Below, one piece after another: positions 8,624 through 17,260 of a stretch of DNA of 64,000 nucleotides. The position numbers were made by a program, and so were the translations under genes. Every line of letters begins with the position of its first letter. Position 1 is the stretch's first letter. Source of the stretch: JAYYZW01 sp965217605 (GTDB lineage Bacteria; Pseudomonadota; Gammaproteobacteria; Ga0077536); contig CBDCJB010000011.1 of assembly GCA_965217605.1 (NCBI GenBank), forward strand, positions 1 to 64,000, in the 5' to 3' direction. The notes under the pieces were generated by a model, which was not told where the DNA came from, made no database searches, and worked only from the letters and a program-made list of their open reading frames with translations.

Positions 8624-9829
8624 GTGATCTACGACGCCATCGTGGTCGGCGCGCGTTGCGCAGGCGCGCCGACGGCCATGCTGCTGGCACAAAAAGGCTA
8701 TGAGGTGCTGCTCATCGACCGCGCCACCTTTCCCAGCAATATGATCCAGTCGACGCATCTGATCCATCCGCCTGGTATTGCGTATCTCAAGCGCTGGGGC
8801 CTGTTGGATGAGATCGAACAGCGGTGTGCCGGGTTCAACCAGTGGACCTTCGATCTTCACGGCGTCGTCCTCAACGGCGTGCTGCCGGCCGAAGAGGGTG
8901 TCGATATCTCTTATGCGCCGCGCCGGCAGATGCTGGACGAGATCCTGGTGCGCGCCGCCGAGCGGGCCGGCGTCGAGGTGCGGGAGGGCTGCCGGGTGAC
9001 GGATCTGATCTTCGACGGCGATCGAGTCTGCGGTATCCAGGCCAAGCATCGTGCGGGCGGGAGATTTTCGGAACGGGCGCGTATCGTCATCGGTGCGGAT
9101 GGTCCCGCATCCATCGTGGCGCGCTGCGCCCAAGCCGAAGAAACCGTGTCCACCGCAATCGGACAGGGCGTCTTCTGGGCCTATTACACCGGTCTGCCGA
9201 TCGATCACTTCGTCCTGTACAGTCGCGCCCAGGCCGGCGCTTTTGCGTTCCCGTGTAACGACGGTATATCGGTCGTATCGACGAACCTGACCTACGCCGA
9301 TTTCTTACGCGCGAAGACCGATTGGGAAAGTGGGTTCCGAGGCATGCTCGAGCACGTAGCGCCTGAACTCGCAAGCCAGCTAGATACCGGCGAACGGGTC
9401 GACCGCTTGTATGCGGGCTGCACGCGCATGTTCGTACGCAAGGCCTACGGACCTGGATGGGCCCTGGTCGGCGACGCCGGCATGAAGAAAGACCCCATTA
9501 CAGCGCAAGGCATCGCGGTGGCATTCGAGTATGCGCAGAAGCTCGCCGATGCCATTGACGCCGGGTGGGCCGGTCGCTGCGAACTCGAACACGCACTCGG
9601 GGAATACGAACGCGAACGCGACGAGCGCTTGATGCCGTTCTACGACTTCACGGTGCAGCTCGCGCAACTCGCCAAGCCCGCGCCTGAGCAACTCGCCCTG
9701 TATCGCGCGTTGCAGGGTAGCCCGGACGCCTTAAGCCAATTTTTCGGCTGCGTCACGCTGTCGGTGTCGCCCAGCGCGTTCTTAGCGCCCGAAAATATCG
9801 ATCGCATCATCGGCGGGGTTTCCCCCTAG
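8624..9829 (+). CDS. FAD-dependent oxidoreductase (geranylgeranyl-reductase-like / aromatic-hydroxylase-like)
   Basis: The start is assigned to GTG at 8624, directly before YDAIVVGARCAGAPTA, the dinucleotide-binding Rossmann motif (GxRxAG variant). An ATG further upstream would sit deep inside manC, so it was not chosen. The 401-residue product has a second FAD signature, GWALVGDAGMKKDPITAQGI, in which the conserved GD binds ribitol. This is the group A flavoprotein fold shared by geranylgeranyl reductases and aromatic hydroxylases. An aromatic monooxygenase or a lipid/terpenoid reductase are both possible. It follows manC by 13 bp. Confidence 0.82.
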   Translation: MIYDAIVVGARCAGAPTAMLLAQKGYEVLLIDRATFPSNMIQSTHLIHPPGIAYLKRWGLLDEIEQRCAGFNQWTFDLHGVVLNGVLPAEEGVDISYAPRRQMLDEILVRAAERAGVEVREGCRVTDLIFDGDRVCGIQAKHRAGGRFSERARIVIGADGPASIVARCAQAEETVSTAIGQGVFWAYYTGLPIDHFVLYSRAQAGAFAFPCNDGISVVSTNLTYADFLRAKTDWESGFRGMLEHVAPELASQLDTGERVDRLYAGCTRMFVRKAYGPGWALVGDAGMKKDPITAQGIAVAFEYAQKLADAIDAGWAGRCELEHALGEYERERDERLMPFYDFTVQLAQLAKPAPEQLALYRALQGSPDALSQFFGCVTLSVSPSAFLAPENIDRIIGGVSP

Positions 9830-9888
9830 TCCGGCGAGAATCCGTTCGACAGGCGGGGGCTATATGATCGAACGGTGTGATGGGATCT

Positions 9889-10233
9889 TCAGCAGCGTTC
9901 GTTGATGACGACCGGTTTGAGATCCTCCCAAGTGGCGTCGAGCGAATATTCCTGCCGGCGTTGACGCTCATTCTGCTGGCCCAGCGATTTCCATGAATTG
10001 TCTTTGAACAGCGCCTTGTTGTAGGCGAGTCTTTTGTCGGGATCGCTCAGGGTCTCGAACGCCTCGTTGATCACCGACGCGTTCCAGTGATCGCCGCCCA
10101 GATCGGGATGCGCCTTGAGCTTTTGCATGATCGTGCGGTAGCTCGCCTGCACGATCTCCATCGGCGCGTCGGGCTGGACATACAGGATGCGGTAGTAATT
10201 GCGTTTATTTTCTTTGGGTTGTTCAGACGCCAT
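9889..10233 (-). CDS. Short J-domain (DnaJ-like) protein
   Basis: This 114-residue protein has a J-domain at residues 12-72: helix I NYYRILYVQPDA, the HPD tripeptide within AHPDLGGD, then a helix III region with NEAFETLSDPDKRLAYN. The HPD motif is intact, so it can in principle stimulate an Hsp70. The C-terminal 35 residues are polar and contain no zinc fingers or client-binding domain. It converges with the FAD oxidoreductase gene and lies 72 bp downstream of the GMC dehydrogenase on the same strand. Confidence 0.85.
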   Translation of the reverse strand: MASEQPKENKRNYYRILYVQPDAPMEIVQASYRTIMQKLKAHPDLGGDHWNASVINEAFETLSDPDKRLAYNKALFKDNSWKSLGQQNERQRRQEYSLDATWEDLKPVVINERC

Positions 10234-10305
10234 TGGATCGAATCCCCGATCGACTGAAACCCTGTAGCGGCCGCGAGGCCGGAATGTTGAGCGCAGCTGT
10301 CGGGC

Positions 10306-11841
10306 TTAGAGGTCGCCCGATTTCAACTGCCGGTCGAGGTAATCGGCCTGGCGGATGGCCATGGCGACGATCGTCAAGGTGGGATTGGCGGCGCCCGAAG
10401 TGGAGTTCAAGCTGCCGTCCGAGACGAAGAGGTTCTTGACCTGGTGGGCTTGTCCCCACTTGTTGCAGACCCCGTCTTTCGGATCGGCGCTCATCCGGCA
10501 GCTACCCATGTTGTGGCTGTTGGCAAATGGGCCGCGATCCCAGATCTCCTTGGCATCGGCGGCTTCGAAGAGCGCCTTCGTGCGCGCGACCGCATGTTTT
10601 TTCAGCGCGGCATCGTTCGGGTGGTCCGTAACAGGCGTGATGTGCGGGATCGGCAATCCGTATTGATCGGTCTGCGTGTGATCCAGGGTGATCCGGGCTT
10701 CCGATCGCGGCATGTCCTCGCCGCACACCCAGATCCCCATCATGCGATCGTATTGCTCGATCAGGCGGCTGACTTCGCGGCCCCAGGCCCCGGGCTTAAC
10801 GCCGCCCGCCAACATCGGAAGACCGGCGTTGAAGACGTGCAGGTAATACCCGCCGGCAAAACCGCGCGCGGGATCGTTGCGCACCTCGTCGGCGACGAGT
10901 GACGGGGAATCCTGACTACGATGCGCGTTGAGCGGCTCCTCGAAGGTGGCGAAGACGTAGGCCGTGGCGTTACGCATGTAGTACTTGCCCACGTTGCCTT
11001 CCGCATTGGCGAGCCCGTCGGGATATAAACTCGAGGCCGAATTCAATAACAGGCGCGGCGTCTCGACGGAATTACCCGCGACACAGACCACGCGGGCCTG
11101 TTGGAATCGCAGCGCGTGGTTCTCATCGCTATAGAGAACGCCCGACACTTGTCCCGTCGCATCGTGCCGAATTTGCAGCGCCATGCAGTTGGGGCGCAGT
11201 TCGTAGCGGCCCGTGGCCAGTGCGTTCGGCACTTCCGTGTAGAGCGTCGACCATTTCGCGCCGCTTTTGCAGCCCGAAGAACAAAATCCCAGCATCTGGC
11301 AGGCCGGCCGGCCGTCACGCGCCTGGGAATTGATCGCCGCGTTGCCGGGGAACTGGCTGTACCCCAGCCGTTTCGCGCCGAGCATCATGATCTTCACCGG
11401 ATTCGACGGCGGATTGTGCGGGATCCCGTTGGTGCCGGTGGCCCCCATCTTGCGTTCGGCCTGGTCGTAGTACGGCTCGAGTTCGGCCAGACTCAACGGC
11501 CAATCGATCACGTTTGCGCCGTCGACCGCACCGTAGAGTGCGCGCGCCTGGAACTCCCATGCATTGCGCCGCGTCGCCGCGCCCGACCAATGCACGGTCG
11601 TGCCGCCGACTGCTTTCACCGTCCACGTCTTTTGCCCGGTGCGTTTGTCCGACCAGGATAAGCGTCGTTCCATGACGATCTCGTCATTGACGAAGTCGCC
11701 GCGCGTAATATGCGGTCCCGCTTCGAGGCACACGACCTTGTGGCCTTTCTGCACGAGTTCGTTGGCGAGCGTGCCGCCGCCGGCGCCCGATCCGACGACG
11801 ACGATCACGTCGCTGTCAAATAGATCGAATTTAGCCGGCAC
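10306..11841 (-). CDS. GMC-family flavin dehydrogenase, large subunit
   Basis: This is a 511-residue glucose-methanol-choline family flavoprotein. The start is assigned to GTG at 11841, two bases after the stop of the upstream gene and just before the FAD-binding motif VVVGSGAGGGTLANEL; a longer frame to 11937 would overlap that gene heavily. The C-terminal GMC signature is present (NSHNMGSCRM, and SGAANPTLTIVAMAIR), including the catalytic His. Pairing with a Tat-exported gluconate-2-dehydrogenase subunit 3-like protein implies a membrane-associated or periplasmic sugar/alcohol dehydrogenase complex. No third, multihaem cytochrome subunit is adjacent; the cytochrome c/PQQ protein 3 kb away could be an electron partner, but that is speculation. 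Confidence 0.88.
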   Translation of the reverse strand: MPAKFDLFDSDVIVVVGSGAGGGTLANELVQKGHKVVCLEAGPHITRGDFVNDEIVMERRLSWSDKRTGQKTWTVKAVGGTTVHWSGAATRRNAWEFQARALYGAVDGANVIDWPLSLAELEPYYDQAERKMGATGTNGIPHNPPSNPVKIMMLGAKRLGYSQFPGNAAINSQARDGRPACQMLGFCSSGCKSGAKWSTLYTEVPNALATGRYELRPNCMALQIRHDATGQVSGVLYSDENHALRFQQARVVCVAGNSVETPRLLLNSASSLYPDGLANAEGNVGKYYMRNATAYVFATFEEPLNAHRSQDSPSLVADEVRNDPARGFAGGYYLHVFNAGLPMLAGGVKPGAWGREVSRLIEQYDRMMGIWVCGEDMPRSEARITLDHTQTDQYGLPIPHITPVTDHPNDAALKKHAVARTKALFEAADAKEIWDRGPFANSHNMGSCRMSADPKDGVCNKWGQAHQVKNLFVSDGSLNSTSGAANPTLTIVAMAIRQADYLDRQLKSGDL

Positions 11842-11843
11842 GA

Positions 11844-12419
11844 TCAGGCATCCGGGATCCAATCCGCATCGTCGAAGCCGCGTTCGATGTAACCGCCTTT
11901 CTCCCACGACGAGCCTTCGTAGCCGAAATGCGGCCACACGTCCGGATTGTTGTAGAAATGCAGGGTCGTCTTGTCCAACATGTCGGTGAAGAAGGGCGTA
12001 GTCTCCACTTTTTTCATGGCGGCGATTTGTCCAGCGGTATCGAGGTCCGAGAATTCGGTGCCGGCCGCCGCCGTCAGATCGGCGAACCCGGCTTTTACCC
12101 GCGCCGCCAGTTCCGGATCACCCGCCATGTCGGTATCGATGCCTTTGACGACGGCCCAGTAATACTCGTCGCCCAGATGATCGTGCGGATACAGACGCCG
12201 GGCCATCGCCAGTATCGCCTTCGCTCCGCGTTCATCGAGCACCGCGAGTTCGCCCGCTAACGCGAGGTTCCCCGTGAACCAATTCGCTACCACGGCGCTA
12301 CTCGATGCGAGATAAGCCGCCATTCCGGCCGATCCGGCGCGCCTTAAGAAACGTCGCCGGGACCAGTCCAATACGTTCGTGAGCAGGCGACGCGAGGCGC
12401 TAATGTCGTTGGGTTTCAT
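11844..12419 (-). CDS. Gluconate 2-dehydrogenase subunit 3-like protein with Tat signal
   Basis: This 191-residue protein starts at ATG 12419. The N-terminus has a twin-arginine signal (WSRRRFLRRAG at about residues 20-30) followed by a hydrophobic stretch (MAAYLASSSAVVANWF). The body matches the small subunit of FAD-dependent gluconate/sorbitol dehydrogenases, which is exported by Tat and carries the flavin subunit with it as a hitch-hiker. It sits two bases upstream of the GMC subunit gene, so the two are almost certainly coexpressed and form a complex. Confidence 0.82.
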   Translation of the reverse strand: MKPNDISASRRLLTNVLDWSRRRFLRRAGSAGMAAYLASSSAVVANWFTGNLALAGELAVLDERGAKAILAMARRLYPHDHLGDEYYWAVVKGIDTDMAGDPELAARVKAGFADLTAAAGTEFSDLDTAGQIAAMKKVETTPFFTDMLDKTTLHFYNNPDVWPHFGYEGSSWEKGGYIERGFDDADWIPDA

Positions 12420-12649
12420 CGGGGTCGCAGTGATTTGTTTCGGCGCAATTGGGCAACTATACGAAGTGTAACGGAATTCTGCGTGCCGCTTCGAAATTAG
12501 CGAGAGTCGACATTTTATATCCACCCAAGCCCCTTTTTCGCACCACGGGTTAGGCGTCGCTGGGCGAGGCGCAGCGGCGTGTTGTAACCGCTGCGCTACA
12601 TTGCTGTAATAAGGTCCGCGCGTAGAGGGAACCAACGCGTTCGAGCATT
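12420..12649. promoter_or_regulatory. Divergent intergenic region between dehydrogenase operon and gspG
   Basis: About 230 bases separate the start of the Tat-exported subunit (minus) and the start of gspG (plus), so promoters for both operons must lie here. The middle is AT-richer (around 12430-12520) than its neighbours. I did not find an unambiguous -35/-10 pair or a clear palindromic operator. Confidence 0.4.
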
Positions 12650-13060
12650 ATGACAGGGAAATTCACGGGCTTTACGCTGATCGAAGTGATGGTCGTGGTC
12701 GTCATTCTGGGCGTCCTCGCCGCGATCGTGGTGCCGCGTATCATGAGCCGCCCGGACGAGGCCCGCATCGTCAAGGCGCGACAGGACCTCCGTGCCATTT
12801 CCGCGGCGCTCGATCTCTACAAACTCGACAACCTCCACTATCCCACCACCGAGCAGGGCATCGAAGCTCTGGTCGCGCTACCAACGAACCTCCAAAACGG
12901 CACGCGCTGGCAGGCGGGCGGCTACCTCGCAAGTCTGCCGTTTGATCCGTGGGGGCGACGGTACCTGTATTTGCAGCCAGGTCAGCACGGTTCGTTCGAC
13001 GTTTATTCGCTAGGCGCCGATGGCGCGGATGCGGATATTGGTAATTGGCAGCTCAATTAA
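12650..13060 (+). CDS. gspG: T2SS major pseudopilin GspG
   Basis: This 136-residue protein has a very short leader ending at G7 and the type IV prepilin motif G7-F-T-L-I-E12, followed by a continuous hydrophobic helix (VMVVVVILGVLAAIVVP). The body carries the GspG hallmarks PTTEQGIEALV, LPFDPWGRRYLY and the C-terminal SLGADGADADIGNW, where the Ca-binding loop lies. It is the first gene of the plus-strand operon gspG-H-I-J-K-L-M and would form the pseudopilus rod in the inner membrane and periplasm. Confidence 0.95.
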   Translation: MTGKFTGFTLIEVMVVVVILGVLAAIVVPRIMSRPDEARIVKARQDLRAISAALDLYKLDNLHYPTTEQGIEALVALPTNLQNGTRWQAGGYLASLPFDPWGRRYLYLQPGQHGSFDVYSLGADGADADIGNWQLN

Positions 13061-13544
13061 GCCGCGGCCATGTACGGCGCGGTACAACGGTGGCCGAGCA
13101 CTTCACGGTTTCACCCTGCTGGAATTGTTGGCCGTTACGGCCGTGCTCCACGTCGACAACGGGCGCGGCAGGGTCCTCGCGGATGCGGCGCGCCAACTCA
13201 CAGCCGCCGCGACGCTTGTCGAGCAGGAAGCGATCTTGCGCCGTCGGCCGCTCGGCATGGCCTTCTATCGCAATGGGTATCGCGTCGTACGATTCGAAAC
13301 CCGCTGGTCGGCGCCGGACGGGGATCGGATTTATCGCTATCGAACCCTGCCTTACGGGATCGATGTGATCGGAGCGCCCGTGCGTGAGGTCGGCGTCAAC
13401 GGCGAGTTGCCGGAACCAAGCTTCGTGATGTTTCCGGATGGCGACGTCGCGATGAGCGAGTTGATCCTCGCCGATGCGAACGGGCGATCATTGCGACTCG
13501 TCCCAAAGGACGGACGATTTCACATCCAGGCGCATACCCGATGA
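13020..13544 (+). CDS. gspH: T2SS minor pseudopilin GspH, with shortened N-terminal helix
   Basis: The product is recognisable as GspH from the HGFTLLELL prepilin motif (G30 cleavage) and a body of the form LADAARQL, VEQEAILRRRPLG. The frame opens inside gspG; ATGs at 13020 and 13029 are the only ATG starts, giving a long 29-30 residue leader and about 40 bp overlap. The hydrophobic segment after the motif is abnormally short: only about 13 apolar residues before HVDNGRGR, where about 20 are expected. This looks like a small in-frame deletion in the membrane helix, or an assembly error. Function as a membrane-inserted pseudopilin is doubtful. Confidence 0.8.
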   Translation: MARMRILVIGSSIKPRPCTARYNGGRALHGFTLLELLAVTAVLHVDNGRGRVLADAARQLTAAATLVEQEAILRRRPLGMAFYRNGYRVVRFETRWSAPDGDRIYRYRTLPYGIDVIGAPVREVGVNGELPEPSFVMFPDGDVAMSELILADANGRSLRLVPKDGRFHIQAHTR

Positions 13545-13933
13545 ACGCGTACGCATGCCGTGGGTTCACGCTGATCGAAGTGATGGTAGCGCTCGCGATC
13601 TTGGCCGTCGCATTGACGTCTGCGATCGGTTCGGTGCGATCGGCGGCGGCGAACGCAGCGCACCTTTACGGCGTTACTTTGTCGCACTGGGCTGCACGTG
13701 ACGCGGCAACGCGGATCAGACTTACACAACCCGATCCTACTGTTCTGCGAGCGGGTACCGTGACTGAAACCGTATACGGGCGGCCCTACCAGGTAAGCAC
13801 CGTCTATATTCCAGGCGTGGCTGACGGCGTCGAGGGCTCAGGAACGTTCAGAATCACGGTTAGTGTGCCGGGGGCGACGACCGGCACGACATTGAGTGAG
13901 GCGAGCGTGCGCTTCGATGTATATGGCAGATAA
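13541..13933 (+). CDS. gspI: T2SS minor pseudopilin GspI
   Basis: This 130-residue protein has a prepilin leader cut after G8 (motif GFTLIEVMVALAILAVAL) and an intact transmembrane helix with E13 at position +5. It overlaps gspH by an ATGA junction, implying translational coupling. In known systems GspI starts the tip complex with GspJ and GspK at the end of the pseudopilus. Confidence 0.93.
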   Translation: MNAYACRGFTLIEVMVALAILAVALTSAIGSVRSAAANAAHLYGVTLSHWAARDAATRIRLTQPDPTVLRAGTVTETVYGRPYQVSTVYIPGVADGVEGSGTFRITVSVPGATTGTTLSEASVRFDVYGR

Positions 13934-14540
13934 GCGTTCTCCCACGCCGTTGGCGCAACGTGGGATCACCTTATTCGAACTGATCGTAGCCGTCGCGGTG
14001 GGCGGCGTGATGATGGCCGCCGGGTATGAGGGATTACGCAATGTGCTCGACGCGCAAGCCGTGATTGATGCGCGCCATATCGAGTTTGCGCGTCTTGTCA
14101 CTACGGTCAATCTGTTCCAACAGGACGTCGAGAATGCTGTCGCTCGAAGCGTGCGCGACGAGTTCGGCGATGATGTGCCCGCAATGCGGGGCGGCATAGA
14201 AGGCGCATTTCTCGAATTGACCCGCTATACGGCGGCGGGCGTTTTCCGTAGGCCGGGCGTCGATTTGCGTCGCGTCGAATATCGGCTGGTTGCGGATCGG
14301 CTATTTCGCTTGAGTTGGGGTGAGCTTGATCGCTATCAGGGTTCGGTTCCGCAGCGCCGACTATTGCTGGCCGACCTGGCGGCGGTTGACGTTCGATTTT
14401 TCGGAGACGCATGGACAGCACACTGGCCGTTACGCCGCGGCGTGGCATCGCTGAACGCTTTACCGAAAGCTATCGAAGTGACGCTACGATTCAAGGACGG
14501 TAAAACGCTTCGGCGAACCTTCCAGGTGGAAAGCGGATGA
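13923..14540 (+). CDS. gspJ: T2SS minor pseudopilin GspJ
   Basis: The ATG at 13923 gives a 205-residue protein with a 14-residue leader ending in G14 and the motif GITLFELIVAVAVGGVMM. An earlier ATG at 13896 would lengthen the leader and the overlap, so it was not used. The C-terminal part matches the GspJ beta-rich domain (VEYRLVADRLFRLSW, then KAIEVTLRF). It overlaps gspI by 11 bases and gspK by four. Confidence 0.92.
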   Translation: MADKRSPTPLAQRGITLFELIVAVAVGGVMMAAGYEGLRNVLDAQAVIDARHIEFARLVTTVNLFQQDVENAVARSVRDEFGDDVPAMRGGIEGAFLELTRYTAAGVFRRPGVDLRRVEYRLVADRLFRLSWGELDRYQGSVPQRRLLLADLAAVDVRFFGDAWTAHWPLRRGVASLNALPKAIEVTLRFKDGKTLRRTFQVESG

Positions 14541-15544
14541 GACGTTCTATGGCGCGCAGACCGTCGCAGCCCAGACGCGGTATCGCGCTCATCAGCGCGA
14601 TGTTGATCGCAGCGATTGTGGCCGCGGCGGCCGTAGCGGTCTCCGAACGACAACACATTGAGATACGGCGTGTGGCTAACATCGTAGCCGCTGACCGCTC
14701 GACGGATCTATTGCGCAATGTTGAAATCGCCGCTCTCGATAGGCTTAGGATCGATGCCCGACGTTCGCAGTTCGACGCTTTATCCGAAGACTGGTCGATG
14801 AATCCACTCGAAGCGAGCGACGCAACCGGTAATACGCGCGGTTCACTCGAGGATCTGCAGGGGCGATTCAACCTCACAAACCTGGCGCCGTCATACCAGG
14901 GCTTGCTTTCCGTGACGGTTCATTCACACGACGGCGCGAAAGATGTCTCGGATAGAACAAAAAATGGGGCCACTCAGCAACGGCTCGCTGAAATGCGCTT
15001 CCGTCTCCTGTTGGCTGCGCTCGACGTCGATATATCGATCGTTCAAGCGATTCTCGACTGGATCGACAGCGATAGTGAGACACGTTTTCCGAACGGTGCA
15101 GAGGATGACTACTACCTTGGACTGGAGCAACCCTACCGTGCGGCAAACCGACCGTTGGCCTCGGTCAAGGAATTGCTGCTGGTCCGCGGCGTTACTGGAG
15201 AAATAGTTGCCGAGCTCGAACCATTAGTCATCACGTTATCGGCGCCGACCCCGATCAACGTCAACACCGCGCCCGAAGCCGTACTGATGAGTCTGGCGCC
15301 TGGAATCGATCGCGCACTGGCGTCAATGCTGATCCAGATCAGGCAAACCGAGCCATTTACCAGTCATCCACTTTTGCGCGGCCGTATGCTCAGCGGAATC
15401 GACATTACGATCAAAAGCAACTGGTTTGCATTGAAGGCGGTGACGCGTACACCCACGCATCAATTCCGAAGCTCAACGACGCTTTATCGCAATCGCGACC
15501 GTGCAAGCGTGCGTGGTCGTCGGCACGGCTACTTCGATGGCTGA
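14537..15544 (+). CDS. gspK: T2SS minor pseudopilin GspK
   Basis: This 335-residue protein is the large minor pseudopilin that caps the tip. The leader ends at RRG (residue 15) and is followed by IALISAMLIAAIVAAAAVAV; as usual for GspK the +5 glutamate is absent. Later conserved phrases are DLQGRFNLTNL, AILDWIDSD and the helix-hairpin-helix-like PINVNTAPEAVLMSLAPG. It starts on the gspJ stop (ATGA) and overlaps gspL. Confidence 0.93.
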   Translation: MRRSMARRPSQPRRGIALISAMLIAAIVAAAAVAVSERQHIEIRRVANIVAADRSTDLLRNVEIAALDRLRIDARRSQFDALSEDWSMNPLEASDATGNTRGSLEDLQGRFNLTNLAPSYQGLLSVTVHSHDGAKDVSDRTKNGATQQRLAEMRFRLLLAALDVDISIVQAILDWIDSDSETRFPNGAEDDYYLGLEQPYRAANRPLASVKELLLVRGVTGEIVAELEPLVITLSAPTPINVNTAPEAVLMSLAPGIDRALASMLIQIRQTEPFTSHPLLRGRMLSGIDITIKSNWFALKAVTRTPTHQFRSSTTLYRNRDRASVRGRRHGYFDG

Positions 15545-16721
15545 ACGGGTCCTCGTGGCGGTCATGGAGGGAGATCGGTTCGCCTGGATACGTCTTAGCG
15601 ATCACGCCGCGGCGGAATATGGGCCGGTAGCCGAACTCGCAGCTGCAACCGCGGGCCGCGAAGTGGTCGCGCTCGTGCCCGCAACCGTAACACTGCTCAC
15701 GCGCGCTCACGTGCCGTCAAACTCGGACGCCGTGATCGAAAAAGCGGTGCCTTATGCAGTCGAAGATCGATTGGCCGATGAACTCGGCGCGGTCGCGATC
15801 GTGCATTCACCAACCGGTGATCGTTTGACCCGCGACGTTGCGGTCGTATCCCACGCGGTTATCGATGGCATCGTGGAAGCCATCGAGAAGGCCGGGGTCA
15901 CTGTGACATCGGCAGTCCCAGAGATCACCTTACTACCCAACTGTGGCGCCGATTGGTCGATCTTGCTTCGAGACGGAGTCGCGATCGTCAGGACCGGTCA
16001 ACGGACGGGCTTCTCAATCGAAACGACTGAGCTGAACACGCTGTTACAGATCGAACCGGACAAGCTGCCGCACACGGTCTGCATCTACGCGGCGCCGAAC
16101 GAACACTTGCAACTCGATTTACCGCCGGATATCCAGGTACGCCGCGTCAACGTTGACAGCGGATTAGCGCCGCTTGCCGCTGCGGCGAGATGTGAAAATG
16201 CCTTGGATTTCCGCAGCGGCGGCCATCCTGCGGATATGGCGAATCGACGGCGCGCCGTTGTCCTAACCGCTGCATTGGTACTGATTGCGCTCGTGGTCTA
16301 CGGGGCCATGTCGCTGATCCAGCTGCGTCAAGTCGAATCGCTCATTGCAACGCAGCAGCAAGAGCAAATCCAGACATTCACCAACGCCTTTCCCAACGTC
16401 AAGCGTAGGGTCAACCTGCCCGTGCAGGCCGATCAAGCACTCGCCCGCTTAACCGGTCGGCACGAGGATCGTTTGGGTTTCCTCGACGCGATCTATGTGG
16501 CCGGTTTACATGCACGACAGGGTGACGCTGGGGTCGAGTTTCACGGTGTTTCTTACCGTAAGGGCGTGCTCGACGTTCAGCTGCGCAGCCGCTCGGCGAG
16601 CGCGATCGAGTCGTATCGCAACATGATCGTTGCAGACAGTTTATCGGCCGAGCTCGTTGCCGTCGACAGCGAGCGTGGCCACGTCATGGGCCGTCTGCGC
16701 ATAGCGAAGCAACGCCCGTGA
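15537..16721 (+). CDS. gspL: T2SS inner-membrane assembly protein GspL
   Basis: ATG 15537, overlapping the gspK stop by 8 bases, gives 394 residues; an ATG at 15501 would add 12 residues with a longer overlap. The N-terminal two thirds resemble the actin-like cytoplasmic domain of GspL (ending near residue 220), which binds GspE. A single membrane helix follows (AVVLTAALVLIALVVYGAMSL around residues 240-260), then the periplasmic ferredoxin-like domain. Similarity is mostly positional and structural, as expected for this poorly conserved protein. Confidence 0.88.
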   Translation: MAERVLVAVMEGDRFAWIRLSDHAAAEYGPVAELAAATAGREVVALVPATVTLLTRAHVPSNSDAVIEKAVPYAVEDRLADELGAVAIVHSPTGDRLTRDVAVVSHAVIDGIVEAIEKAGVTVTSAVPEITLLPNCGADWSILLRDGVAIVRTGQRTGFSIETTELNTLLQIEPDKLPHTVCIYAAPNEHLQLDLPPDIQVRRVNVDSGLAPLAAAARCENALDFRSGGHPADMANRRRAVVLTAALVLIALVVYGAMSLIQLRQVESLIATQQQEQIQTFTNAFPNVKRRVNLPVQADQALARLTGRHEDRLGFLDAIYVAGLHARQGDAGVEFHGVSYRKGVLDVQLRSRSASAIESYRNMIVADSLSAELVAVDSERGHVMGRLRIAKQRP

Positions 16722-17260
16722 CGGCGTGGTGGTCCGCTCTCCGTATACGGGAACGGTGCCTCGTCACGGTTGGCAGCTACGTTTTCGGCGTTGCCGCATT
16801 GTTCCTGTTGTTGGTCGAGCCGGTCCATACAGCTCTGATCGTGGCGCATCAACGTCTGGAGCGCGAACTCACAGTAACTGCGGAACTTGAAATCAAAGCG
16901 CGCGAGGCTCGGTTACTGCGAACGCAGGTCCAAGCGCCGCGCGATCGCGCACCCGGCCAATCGCTGTTCGCCTTGATCAACACCACCGCCGGTGAGTCCA
17001 ATGTGGAGGCGGCCATCGTACGTATCACGCCGCGCGGTGAAGACGAAGTGGCGCTGGTGTTCGATAACGCAGCCTTCGACGAACTCGCTGCCTGGCTGGT
17101 CGTGATCGCCACGGAATTTGGTATTGACGTGGTGCAGGCGGCCGTCAACCGCCAGGACCTGCCGGGCCGCGTCAGCGGGAACCTGACGCTCGTTTATCTG
17201 CCGGCTTTTACACCAATTGGTTCATATCGAAGATCGGGAGCAATATCGCGAGCACGATGA
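16718..17260 (+). CDS. gspM: T2SS inner-membrane protein GspM
   Basis: This 180-residue protein starts at GTG 16718, overlapping the gspL stop. A short cytoplasmic tail, one membrane helix (SYVFGVAALFLLLVEPV) and a coiled-coil/periplasmic domain match GspM, the partner of GspL. Its last 17 codons lie antisense to the end of gspF: the two converging reading frames overlap by 53 bp. The family core ends near LTLVYLP, so the residues encoded by the overlap are probably a non-essential extension. Confidence 0.88.
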   Translation: MTAWWSALRIRERCLVTVGSYVFGVAALFLLLVEPVHTALIVAHQRLERELTVTAELEIKAREARLLRTQVQAPRDRAPGQSLFALINTTAGESNVEAAIVRITPRGEDEVALVFDNAAFDELAAWLVVIATEFGIDVVQAAVNRQDLPGRVSGNLTLVYLPAFTPIGSYRRSGAISRAR

